A stretch of 6,871 nucleotides of DNA from Chloroflexota bacterium (GTDB lineage: Bacteria > Chloroflexota > Anaerolineae > VGOG01). The notes under the pieces were generated by a model. The model was not told the DNA's origin and searched no databases. It was given only the letters and a program-made list of their open reading frames with translations. Below are positions 1-5,948 of the stretch, piece after piece. The translations under genes and the position numbers were made by a program. Location of the stretch: the NCBI GenBank assembly GCA_030615705.1, contig JAUWYT010000081.1:1-6871 (forward strand). The letters run 5' to 3'. The stretch's first letter is position 1, and the number at the start of each line of letters is the position of its first letter.

Positions 1-1404
1 GATTTCGCCGAGATCAACCTGGGCTTCAGCGAGAGAGAGGCCATGGCCGAGGCTGAGCGCTGCCTCTCCTGCGCCGTCTGCTCCGAGTGTTTGGAGTGCG
101 TCAAGGTTTGCCAACCCCAGGCCATAGACCACAGCGCTCAAGGGAAGCGCCTGAGCCTGGACTTTGCGGCGGTAATTCTAGCGGATGGCAGGCAGCAGCG
201 CGGAGAAGGCGTGTATTCGATCGGGCCTGAGGACGTGTTGGGAGCCTCCGCTGCCGCTGCTAAGGTTATGGCCGACCTGGCTGCATATCGCACATTTCCC
301 CCAGTCCCCTCCTTTCCCTCATTTGCCTCAGTCCCCTCTAGAATTGGCGTTTTCATCTGTGGCTGTGGTGGCGAGATTGGCGACGTGATTGACATTGACG
401 GGGTGAAAGGGCACTTGAGCGCTCTGCCTGACGTGGTTCTCGTTCAGGATCTGCCTTTCGCCTGCCACGAGGAGGGGGCGGCTGCCATCCAGCGTGCCAT
501 CGTTGAGGCAGGCCTGGACCGGGTGGTGTTGGCCGCTTGCTCTTGCTGCTCCCTTGACCAGGTCTGCTACAGTTGTACCTACCAGCGGGTGCGCTGCAAA
601 GAACATTTTGAACTCCAAACTGGCTTTGAGTTCGTCAACATCCGCGAGCAGTGCGCCTGGGTCCACGCCGACGAGCCGGATAGGGCCACGGCTAAAGCCA
701 GGAGCCTCATCGCCTCCGCCGTCGCCAAAGTGCGCCAAGACGAGGCCAGGGCCAGGAGCACCGTTTCCCTCGACGAAAGCGTGTTGGTGGTCGGGGACGG
801 GATGGCTGGTACGGTCTGCGCCGGGGCATTACAGGCCCAAGGGTTCAGGGTGTTTCGGAGTGAGGCGCCGCCTCTGGCTGTGAGCGGCTCTTTGGGCTAC
901 TTTACCGCCGCCATGCCCGAATCGAGTGGGGAGCGAGAGTTGAGGGTTGGGGCTATGGTCCTGGCTCCTGGGGGAGAGGGGGAGTTGGAAGTTGGAGATT
1001 GGAAGCCGGAGGTTGGAAGACCGGGGGTCTTCGTCTGTGATCCAGACAATGGGCACGCTCCACAAGTCTGGGGCTTGGCCGTCGCCTCCAGGGTTGCCGC
1101 TCTGCTGGGTAAGGGGTGGGCCGTGGTCGAGCCCATCGTCGCCCAGGTGGATTCCGCCCGCTGCCGGGCCTGTGGCACGTGCCAGGAAATCTGTGAGTTC
1201 CACGCTGTCAGGGTGCGCGAGAACGGGCGGGGCGTCTTGGTCGCCCAGGTGAACGAGGCGGCCTGCCTGGGCTGCGGCACCTGCGCCGCCCACTGTCCGT
1301 CCGGAGCGATCACGGCAGGTTATTCCACAGATAGACAAATCGAAGCGATGTTAGCTGAGTTGGTAGGTTGTAGGAGTTCTGCTCTTGGAGGAAGCAATGG
1401 CTGA
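1..1404 (+). CDS. hdrA: HdrA-like flavin/iron-sulfur protein, C-terminal part (start lies upstream of window)
   Basis: The frame is open from base 1, and the residues before the ATG at 43 (DFAEINLGFSEREA) read as normal family sequence leading into a cysteine cluster, so that ATG is internal and the gene is 5'-truncated by the window edge. Numbering from base 1, it has 467 residues. Residues 21-37 form a Cys-rich iron-sulfur site (C21, C24, C27, C30, C33, C37). From R114, IGVFICGCGG starts an HdrA-type domain that continues through GLDRVVLAAC and NIREQCAWVH. A Rossmann motif, GDGMAG, sits at 265-270. Two ferredoxin sites close the protein: C388/C391/C394/C398 and C422/C425/C428/C432. HdrA proteins carry FAD and [4Fe-4S] clusters and are the bifurcating subunit of heterodisulfide reductase-type complexes in the cytoplasm. 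The last Rossmann region (about 259-385) is short for a full FAD domain and contains a repeat-derived stretch. The family is clear; the exact substrate is not. Confidence 0.88.
   Translation, partial: DFAEINLGFSEREAMAEAERCLSCAVCSECLECVKVCQPQAIDHSAQGKRLSLDFAAVILADGRQQRGEGVYSIGPEDVLGASAAAAKVMADLAAYRTFPPVPSFPSFASVPSRIGVFICGCGGEIGDVIDIDGVKGHLSALPDVVLVQDLPFACHEEGAAAIQRAIVEAGLDRVVLAACSCCSLDQVCYSCTYQRVRCKEHFELQTGFEFVNIREQCAWVHADEPDRATAKARSLIASAVAKVRQDEARARSTVSLDESVLVVGDGMAGTVCAGALQAQGFRVFRSEAPPLAVSGSLGYFTAAMPESSGERELRVGAMVLAPGGEGELEVGDWKPEVGRPGVFVCDPDNGHAPQVWGLAVASRVAALLGKGWAVVEPIVAQVDSARCRACGTCQEICEFHAVRVRENGRGVLVAQVNEAACLGCGTCAAHCPSGAITAGYSTDRQIEAMLAELVGCRSSALGGSNG
293..339 (+). repeat. 27-base in-frame tandem duplication in a domain linker of hdrA
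   Basis: Bases 293-312 and 320-339 match at 17 of 20 positions, with a period of 27 bases (9 codons). The copies are pyrimidine-rich and share CAGTCCCCTC. They encode FPPVPS and FASVPS, a Pro/Ser-rich linker between the segment ending AAKVMADLAAY and the HdrA domain that starts at RIGVFICG. The duplication keeps the frame and touches no recognisable motif. Confidence 0.7.
985..1019 (+). repeat. Heptanucleotide TTGGAAG array (5 units, degenerate) inside hdrA
   Basis: Five consecutive 7-base units read TTGGAAG, TTGGAGA, TTGGAAG, CCGGAGG and TTGGAAG. Three are perfect. They encode ELEVGDWKPEVG, a stretch that does not resemble the conserved HdrA core and lies in the shortened Rossmann region. 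The same heptamer occurs as another 35-base array at 2681-2715. Confidence 0.85.
1387..1392 (+). promoter_or_regulatory. Ribosome binding site deciding the mvhD start
   Basis: GGAGGA lies 4 bases before the ATG at 1397. This favours that ATG over the in-frame TTG at 1385, which would lie before the site. It sits inside the end of the upstream gene, as expected for translational coupling. Confidence 0.7.
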
Positions 1405-1795
1405 GACGGAACCTCGCGTTGTTGTGTTCACTTGTAACTGGAGTGCTTACGGCGCGCTGGAGACAGCCGGCTCTCAGCGATTGGCTTATCCGGCGAACGT
1501 GCGCCCCATCAGGGTGATATGCCTGGGACGGTTGCATCCGGGCCTCATTCTCAAGGCGTTCGAGTTGGGAGCCGACGGGGTCTTGCTCCTTGGCTGCCCG
1601 CCTGGAGAGTGTTACTACGAGTTCGGCAACGAACGGGCTGAGGAGCTTTTCAAAGAGACCAGGGCCATCGCCCATCTCCTCGGAATTGAGGACGAACGAT
1701 TGATGTTGGATTGGGTGGGAGCGGGGGAAGGGGAGGCGTTCGTCCAGAAAGTGACGGAGTTCTATCGGCAGGCTACTTGCTGGAGAGATCTTTGA
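1397..1795 (+). CDS. mvhD: MvhD/FrhD-type hydrogenase delta subunit, [2Fe-2S] electron carrier
   Basis: The 132-residue protein matches the MvhD (methyl-viologen-reducing hydrogenase delta subunit) family in length and motifs: FTCNWSAYGALETAG near the N-terminus, YPANVRPIRVICLGR, GADGVLLLGCPPGECYYEFGNERA, and LGIEDERLMLDWVGAGEGE. These small cytoplasmic proteins pass electrons from a hydrogenase or formate dehydrogenase to HdrA. C13, C42, C67 and C72 are the likely cluster ligands. The usual CNWC motif reads CNWS here, so the second cysteine is a serine; as I recall, many bacterial homologues share this. The ATG at 1397 was chosen because of the GGAGGA site just before it. The gene overlaps the hdrA stop by 8 bases, which suggests coupled translation. 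No hydrogenase or formate dehydrogenase gene is visible here, so the electron donor is unknown. Confidence 0.92.
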   Translation: MAETEPRVVVFTCNWSAYGALETAGSQRLAYPANVRPIRVICLGRLHPGLILKAFELGADGVLLLGCPPGECYYEFGNERAEELFKETRAIAHLLGIEDERLMLDWVGAGEGEAFVQKVTEFYRQATCWRDL

Positions 1796-1832
1796 ACGTC
1801 GGGCCGCCCCAGCGTGCGCCCAGCAGCCATGT

Positions 1833-1872
1833 CCTCCCTTCCCCCTCCCAGGGGGAAGGGACGGGGAGGGGG
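1833..1872 (+). repeat. Purine/pyrimidine hairpin repeat in the mvhD-hdrCB gap
   Basis: Within the 80-base gap, bases 1835-1846 and 1850-1861 are perfect inverted repeats (12 base pairs) with a 3-base CCC loop. CCCCCTCCC at 1841-1849 is also perfectly complementary to 1864-1872, which contains the next gene's ribosome binding site. The two pairings share bases and exclude each other. No T-run follows the stem, so it is not a classical terminator. It resembles the short dispersed CCCTCTCCC...GGGAGAGGG repeats common in some bacterial genomes, which read as PSPSQGEG-like peptides when translated. Confidence 0.75.
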
Positions 1873-1873
1873 G
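1863..1873 (+). promoter_or_regulatory. Ribosome binding site of the HdrCB gene, part of the hairpin repeat
   Basis: A run GGGGAGGGGGG precedes the ATG at 1876. Its GGAGG core (1865-1869) is 6 bases from the start codon. It fixes the start at 1876; the longer open frame beginning at 1711 would overlap mvhD and encode repeat-derived sequence. The site lies on the 3' flank of the repeat. Confidence 0.75.
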
Positions 1874-1875
1874 TC

Positions 1876-3087
1876 ATGGAAGCCATTCAGCAGATAATCA
1901 AGAGCACCAAAGCCTATTACTGCCTGGAGTGTGGCAAGTGCACTTCGGTCTGTCCCATCTCACGGCGGGAGCCAGCCTACTCGCCTCGCCTGACGGTGGA
2001 GAGGGCCATGTGGGGTGAGGGAGAGGAGCTGTTGACCGACGCGCTACTCTGGTCTTGTCTCACTTGCCAGCACTGCTCGGAGCGCTGCCCCTCGGATGTG
2101 TATTACGCGGAGTTCATCCGTGACCTTCGGGCTTTGGCGCGGGGGGCGGGCGAGCAAGGGCTCTGCTCTCACGGCGAAGCCATCCAAACCTGGATGCGGA
2201 TGATGGCTTCGCCTGATCTGAAGCAAAATCGCCTGAAGTGGCTCGATGAAGATCTCAAGGTTTGCACCCTTCAGCAGGCTCTTCGTCAAGCTCAGGAGGG
2301 GCCTCAGGACACTGCGAACTCCGATATTGTGTATTTCGTCGGCTGCCTGCCATATTACGATGTCCTCTTCACAAAGATTGGTGCCCAGGGGGTGGAGATC
2401 GCCCAAAGCGCCGTCAGGGTGCTCAACCGCCTGGGCATCGAGCCCATCATCTTGGAGAACGAGCGCTGTTGCGGCCACGACCTCCTGTGGGAAGGGGACG
2501 TCACCAACTTCCGCAAGCTGGCCGAGCTGAACGTCGCTATGCTGCAGGCGACGGGAGCTAAGCGCATCATCACTGCCTGCCCTGAGTGCTATCGCACCCT
2601 CAGCGTGGATTATCCTGAGTACGTGGGCTCGCTAGGGATGGAGGTTGTGCACATTTCACAGCTTCTGGCGGAGAGGTTGGTTGGAAGTTGGAAGTTGGAA
2701 GTTGGAAGCTGGAAGAAGGTCACCTATCAAGATCCGTGTCGCTTGGGACGCTTCATGGGCGTGTACGAGGAACCGCGCCAGGTCATAAGTGCTCTGGGGC
2801 TGGAGCTGGTGGAGATGAACCATAGTGGCAAGAATGCCCTGTGCTGTGGCACCAATTGTTGGACTAATTGTGGGGCCATCAACAAACAGATCCAGGTGGA
2901 CCGCCTGCGTGAAGCCAGGGCGACCGGCGCCGAGCTATTGGTCACCGCCTGCGCCAAGTGCCAGATTCATTTCAAGTGCGCCCTGGATGATGCAAGGCTA
3001 GATCAGGAGATTGGGATAGAGATACGCGATCTAGTCACTTTGGTGGACGCAGCGCTGGCTCAGGAGGAGGGGGGATCAAAGGCGTGA
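1876..3087 (+). CDS. Fused HdrC-HdrB (HdrD-like) iron-sulfur subunit
   Basis: The protein has 403 residues. The N-terminal HdrC-like part has two [4Fe-4S] motifs: C16/C19/C22/C26 and C61/C64/C67/C71, both with Pro after the last Cys. The HdrB-like part has two CCG domains: C157, C198-C199-G, C235-x2-C238, then C288 (DPC), C323-C324-G, C359-x2-C362. In HdrB these cysteines hold the unusual iron-sulfur clusters that reduce a disulfide. Here the natural acceptor is unknown, since CoM-S-S-CoB is a methanogen substrate. The fused order resembles HdrD, and GlpC/LldE-type proteins also share CCG domains, but the adjacent hdrA and mvhD support an HdrABC-MvhD complex in the cytoplasm. Two repeat-derived stretches occur: around residues 134-146 in the HdrC-HdrB linker (LRQAQEGPQDT) and 268-281 between the CCG domains (GSWKLEVGSWKK). 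The stop overlaps the next start (GTGA). Confidence 0.92.
   Translation: MEAIQQIIKSTKAYYCLECGKCTSVCPISRREPAYSPRLTVERAMWGEGEELLTDALLWSCLTCQHCSERCPSDVYYAEFIRDLRALARGAGEQGLCSHGEAIQTWMRMMASPDLKQNRLKWLDEDLKVCTLQQALRQAQEGPQDTANSDIVYFVGCLPYYDVLFTKIGAQGVEIAQSAVRVLNRLGIEPIILENERCCGHDLLWEGDVTNFRKLAELNVAMLQATGAKRIITACPECYRTLSVDYPEYVGSLGMEVVHISQLLAERLVGSWKLEVGSWKKVTYQDPCRLGRFMGVYEEPRQVISALGLELVEMNHSGKNALCCGTNCWTNCGAINKQIQVDRLREARATGAELLVTACAKCQIHFKCALDDARLDQEIGIEIRDLVTLVDAALAQEEGGSKA
2173..2213 (+). repeat. 12-base perfect inverted repeat inside the HdrCB gene
   Basis: GGCGAAGCCATC at 2173-2184 is the exact reverse complement of GATGGCTTCGCC at 2202-2213, with 17 bases between. It lies in coding sequence between the second ferredoxin motif and the first CCG domain and would fold as an mRNA hairpin. 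No function is known. Confidence 0.6.
2281..2311 (+). repeat. CTTCGTCAAGCTCAGG-type dispersed repeat copy in the HdrCB linker
   Basis: CTTCGTCAAGCTCAGG followed by CCTCAGGACA resembles the motif at 3616-3644 in the membrane-protein gene (CTTCGACAGAGCTCGG, then GGCTCAGGGCA). Both are read in the same phase, giving ALRQ in each protein. It falls just before the first CCG domain (DIVYFVGC), in a variable linker. Confidence 0.6.
2681..2715 (+). repeat. Heptanucleotide TTGGAAG array (4 perfect units plus one variant) inside the HdrCB gene
   Basis: TTGGAAG is repeated four times exactly (2681-2708), then CTGGAAG (2709-2715). It encodes GSWKLEVGSWK between LLAERL and VTYQDPC, a linker between the two CCG domains. 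Because 7 is not a multiple of 3, the array cycles through all frames, and every forward frame is free of stops and gives the same cyclic peptide (LEVGSWK). Confidence 0.92.
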
Positions 3088-5927
3088 AGGGAGTAAGGAG
3101 CCGCTGCCTCATAGACTTGGGTCTGGCCATCGTCCTGATGCTGTCCGTGTTTGCCGTGCTGCCCTTCCTCACGCGGCCCAGCCTGCCACGGAGCACCGAT
3201 GCTGAATTACATGTCTATCGAGCCGCTGAACTTGGCCATATCTTGAGGGAGGGGAACCTCTATCCTCGTTGGGCCCCGGATTTCTATTACGGCTATGGCT
3301 ACCCTATCTTCAGTTTTTGCGCTCCGCTTACTTACTACCTAGCTCAACTGTTTGACTTGCTGCCTGGTTTTGATGTGATTCGAGCGGTGAAGGCCGTTTT
3401 CGTGCTCAGCAGCCTGTTGGGTGGCCTATCAATGTATGTCTTCGCGAGGGAGGAGCTGGGAGCGTTGCCTGGGATCTTGGCGGCGGTGGCTTATGTCTAT
3501 TCTCCCTATCTATTGCTGATAGACCCTTACATGCGGGGCAATTTAGCCGAATGCTTCAGTTTTGCTATCTTTCCCGCTCTCCTGTGGGCCTTCCGACGCC
3601 TCCCTTCGACAGCCCTTCGACAGAGCTCGGGACAAGGCTCAGGGCACCGCATCTGCGAAGGCAAGAACACTTGTACTTCGACTGGGCCCCGCCCTGAGCG
3701 GGACGAAGGGCTCAGTACAGGTCTTGTCGCCAGCGCTTTGCTTTTCGCTGGCGTGATCGTGACTCACAATGTTATGGCCCTATGTCTTACGGGCTTTCTC
3801 CTGGCCTACTTGGCTTTTCAGCTCGCGGCAAGCCGAGCAAAGTACGCGGTGGTCAAAGTTGCCCTTTGCCTGACTTTAGGGTTGGGGCTTACGTCCTTCT
3901 TCTGGTTGCCGGTTTTTGCTGAGAGGGGCTGGGTGCAGATCGAGAAAGTGATTGGGCCAGGGCATTTCGACTTTCACCAGCACTTTCTTACATTGAAGGA
4001 GCTCCTGTCTCCATCGCGTGTTCTGGATTTGGGAGCTACAAATCCTAAGTTCTTGTACAACATAGGCTTGGTCCAGTGGCTTCTAGCTGGCCTTTCGGTC
4101 TTTGTTCTCATAAAGTTTAGTCAACGATCGGGATCCCTCATCTTCTTTCAGGTCGCTGCTTTGTTTCTCGTTTTCCTGATGTTGCCTGCTTCCAAGTTTG
4201 TGTGGGAGAGCGTGCCGCTCATGCCATACATTCAGTTTCCCTGGCGACTCTTAGGCCCCTCCGCTGTGGCTGTATCCTTCCTGGCCGGTTCTACAGCGCT
4301 GCTTTTCGAAGGTACGAGATGGCATGGCTTGGGCTTTCCTGCTGTAGTTGTGGGCGTCGCTCTAATCTTGGTCAGCAGTTTGCCCAACATGTACCCTCGC
4401 CCTTGGGAGTCTTCCTTTGGCGGAACTTCTCCCCTGGACATAATCAGGTTCGCACAGTTGGGCATTGCCCTGGGTACCACTGCGACCGGGGAATATCTAC
4501 CCATTTGGGTAAAGGCACAACCTGAGCCTTCGCTCAGTCTGATCGCTTCCTACGAGTCTACGGGTCCAATAGACAAGCTCGATCCAAGCTCAGTGCCTGC
4601 CAGTAGCCGTGGCTGGACAATGGAACACCGTGCTACCCAGGACATTTTCTCTTTCGAAGCCAGCGAGCCCTTCACAGCTCGTTTCTTCACCTTCTACTTT
4701 CCCGGCTGGCGGGCTTATCTGGACCATCAACCCGTGGGGATTGTCCCCAGCGAGCCTGAGGGGTTCATCACCGTGGACATCCCAGAGGGCAAGCACACCC
4801 TGCTTCTGCGCTTCGAGGATACGTTGCCTCGAGCGATAGGCAACTGGGCCTCCGTTGGGTGGGCATTTGCGGCTGGCGGAATCGCTGTCTATAGTTGGCG
4901 CAAAGGCCTAGGCACCATGAGGGCTCGCCCGGAGCACCTTTCGCCTCGCCGGGCTGCCGTGCTGAGTGCTCTGGCCCTCCTGTTTTTCGGAGCAAAGGTG
5001 GGGCTCATTGACCCTCACCATTCCTGGTTCAGGGTCACTTCAACAGGCCTGGATGTGATAGGTGCTCAGCACGACCTGAAAGCCAATTTTGACAACCAGA
5101 TAGCCCTCCTGGGATATGACCTCCCTGAGGCCAACGCTCGGCCAGGCGAGGAAATCCCCTTGGTGCTTTTCTGGAAGGCGCTTCAACCGGTGTCCCACAA
5201 CTACAGTGTCTTCGTGCACTTGGTCAGGCCGGAGGTCCATACCTGGGGGCAGGACGACCGGCTGAACCCTGGGGACTTTCCCACCTCGCGCTGGCCCCTG
5301 GACAAGTACGTGCGGGATGAGCACAAGATCGAGGCCCTACCCGGCACGCCGCCAGGCGAGTACAAGATTGAGGTGGGGTTCTACGAGATGGGCAGCGGAC
5401 GGCGTTTGCCCGTTCTGAATGCCGATGGTGAGATGGTCTCGGAGGGTGTAGTCTTGCCCGCCACCATCCACGTCAGGGAGACGAAGACAGAGCCCTCTTT
5501 GGAGTCGCTGGAGATGGGAGAGGTCATTGGGGCCGTGTTTGCTGGTCAGGTGACCCTTCTCGGCTACGCTACCAATCGAGACGTCTTTAACCCACCTGAT
5601 TTCGTGCACTTGACCCTCTTTTGGTGGGCTGAGTCATCAAGCTTAGGAGATTTGCTTGTCACGGCAGTGATGCTGGATGAGCAGGGAGAGGAGGTGGGAC
5701 GGATAAGCACCCGTCCCGTTGATGGCTACTATCCCACCACCCAGTGGGATCAGGGTGAGATTGTCCGGGATCAATACAGCTTTTGGCTGCCCGGCGGGTT
5801 TCCCTCAGGCCGGTATCACCTTCGGGTCGCTGTTTCGATAGCTGATACAGGTGAGGTGATGACCGCTGAGCGGAGAGGGCGGTGGATCGCCCTGACGGAG
5901 ATCCGAGTAGGTGAGGATAGTAGATGA
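3084..5927 (+). CDS. PTPS-related (GT-C-like) polytopic membrane protein with tandem C-terminal beta domains
   Basis: This 947-residue protein starts at a GTG that overlaps the preceding stop (GTGA), with a purine-rich AGGAGGAGGGGGG upstream; the next in-frame ATG (3138) would cut into the first membrane helix (about residues 9-29). Next come a DAELH motif (39-43) and YPRWAPDFYYGYGYPIF (60-76), typical of the bacterial membrane family named after a 6-pyruvoyl-tetrahydropterin-synthase-related domain, which I believe is GT-C-like. Many hydrophobic segments follow to about residue 475. A soluble region (about 475-583) has FYFPGWRAYLD and PEGKHTLLLRFED, then there are two more helices (about 585-605 and 623-643). 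Two related beta domains end the protein (about 665-798 and 808-945), each with the pattern LLGY...LFW...YPTT/FPTSRW...VRD...P.G.Y. A role in envelope glycan or glycolipid assembly is likely but not shown. Residues 173-212 are a repeat-derived insert in a loop. Confidence 0.82.
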   Translation: MKGVRSRCLIDLGLAIVLMLSVFAVLPFLTRPSLPRSTDAELHVYRAAELGHILREGNLYPRWAPDFYYGYGYPIFSFCAPLTYYLAQLFDLLPGFDVIRAVKAVFVLSSLLGGLSMYVFAREELGALPGILAAVAYVYSPYLLLIDPYMRGNLAECFSFAIFPALLWAFRRLPSTALRQSSGQGSGHRICEGKNTCTSTGPRPERDEGLSTGLVASALLFAGVIVTHNVMALCLTGFLLAYLAFQLAASRAKYAVVKVALCLTLGLGLTSFFWLPVFAERGWVQIEKVIGPGHFDFHQHFLTLKELLSPSRVLDLGATNPKFLYNIGLVQWLLAGLSVFVLIKFSQRSGSLIFFQVAALFLVFLMLPASKFVWESVPLMPYIQFPWRLLGPSAVAVSFLAGSTALLFEGTRWHGLGFPAVVVGVALILVSSLPNMYPRPWESSFGGTSPLDIIRFAQLGIALGTTATGEYLPIWVKAQPEPSLSLIASYESTGPIDKLDPSSVPASSRGWTMEHRATQDIFSFEASEPFTARFFTFYFPGWRAYLDHQPVGIVPSEPEGFITVDIPEGKHTLLLRFEDTLPRAIGNWASVGWAFAAGGIAVYSWRKGLGTMRARPEHLSPRRAAVLSALALLFFGAKVGLIDPHHSWFRVTSTGLDVIGAQHDLKANFDNQIALLGYDLPEANARPGEEIPLVLFWKALQPVSHNYSVFVHLVRPEVHTWGQDDRLNPGDFPTSRWPLDKYVRDEHKIEALPGTPPGEYKIEVGFYEMGSGRRLPVLNADGEMVSEGVVLPATIHVRETKTEPSLESLEMGEVIGAVFAGQVTLLGYATNRDVFNPPDFVHLTLFWWAESSSLGDLLVTAVMLDEQGEEVGRISTRPVDGYYPTTQWDQGEIVRDQYSFWLPGGFPSGRYHLRVAVSIADTGEVMTAERRGRWIALTEIRVGEDSR
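3602..3721 (+). repeat. Composite CCCTTCGACAG repeat insert in a membrane-protein loop
   Basis: CCCTTCGACAG occurs twice head-to-tail (3602-3612, 3613-3623), followed by AGCTCGGGACAAGGCTCAGG. At 3676-3721 there is a related block: CTTCGACTGGG, then GCCCTGAGCGGGACGAAGGG and CTCAGTACAGG, partly in inverted orientation. The 40 or so encoded residues (173-212) are polar, contain Cys and Gly, and separate two hydrophobic segments (ALLWAFRRL and LVASALLFAGVIVTHN), so they look like an insertion into a loop rather than family sequence. The reading frame is preserved. Confidence 0.8.
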
Positions 5928-5939
5928 TAATGCTAGATT

Positions 5940-5946
5940 GGAGGGG
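5940..5946 (+). promoter_or_regulatory. Ribosome binding site of the nucleotide-sugar dehydrogenase
   Basis: GGAGGGG lies in the 21-base gap after the membrane-protein stop, with its GGAGG core 4 bases before the ATG at 5949. The short gap holds no visible promoter or terminator, so co-transcription with the upstream gene is likely. Confidence 0.65.
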
Positions 5947-5948
5947 AA

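Noticed and set aside
829..1338. 169-codon reverse-strand open frame opposite hdrA
   Set aside because: It mirrors a GC-rich conserved gene, and its peptide contains the reverse-complement repeat; no family resemblance.
1385..1396. TTG at 1385 as mvhD start
   Set aside because: The ribosome binding site lies after it and serves the ATG at 1397.
43..1404. ATG at 43 as the start of the HdrA gene
   Set aside because: The frame is open to base 1 and the residues before the ATG fit the family, so the Met is internal.
1835..1861. Hairpin as an intrinsic terminator after mvhD
   Set aside because: No T-run follows; a G-rich ribosome binding site and a start codon come directly after.
1711..1875. 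Upstream extension of the HdrCB gene
   Set aside because: It would overlap mvhD by 85 bases and encode repeat-derived sequence; a good ribosome binding site precedes the ATG at 1876.
2681..2715. CRISPR array
   Set aside because: The units are 7 bases with no spacers and sit inside a coding gene.
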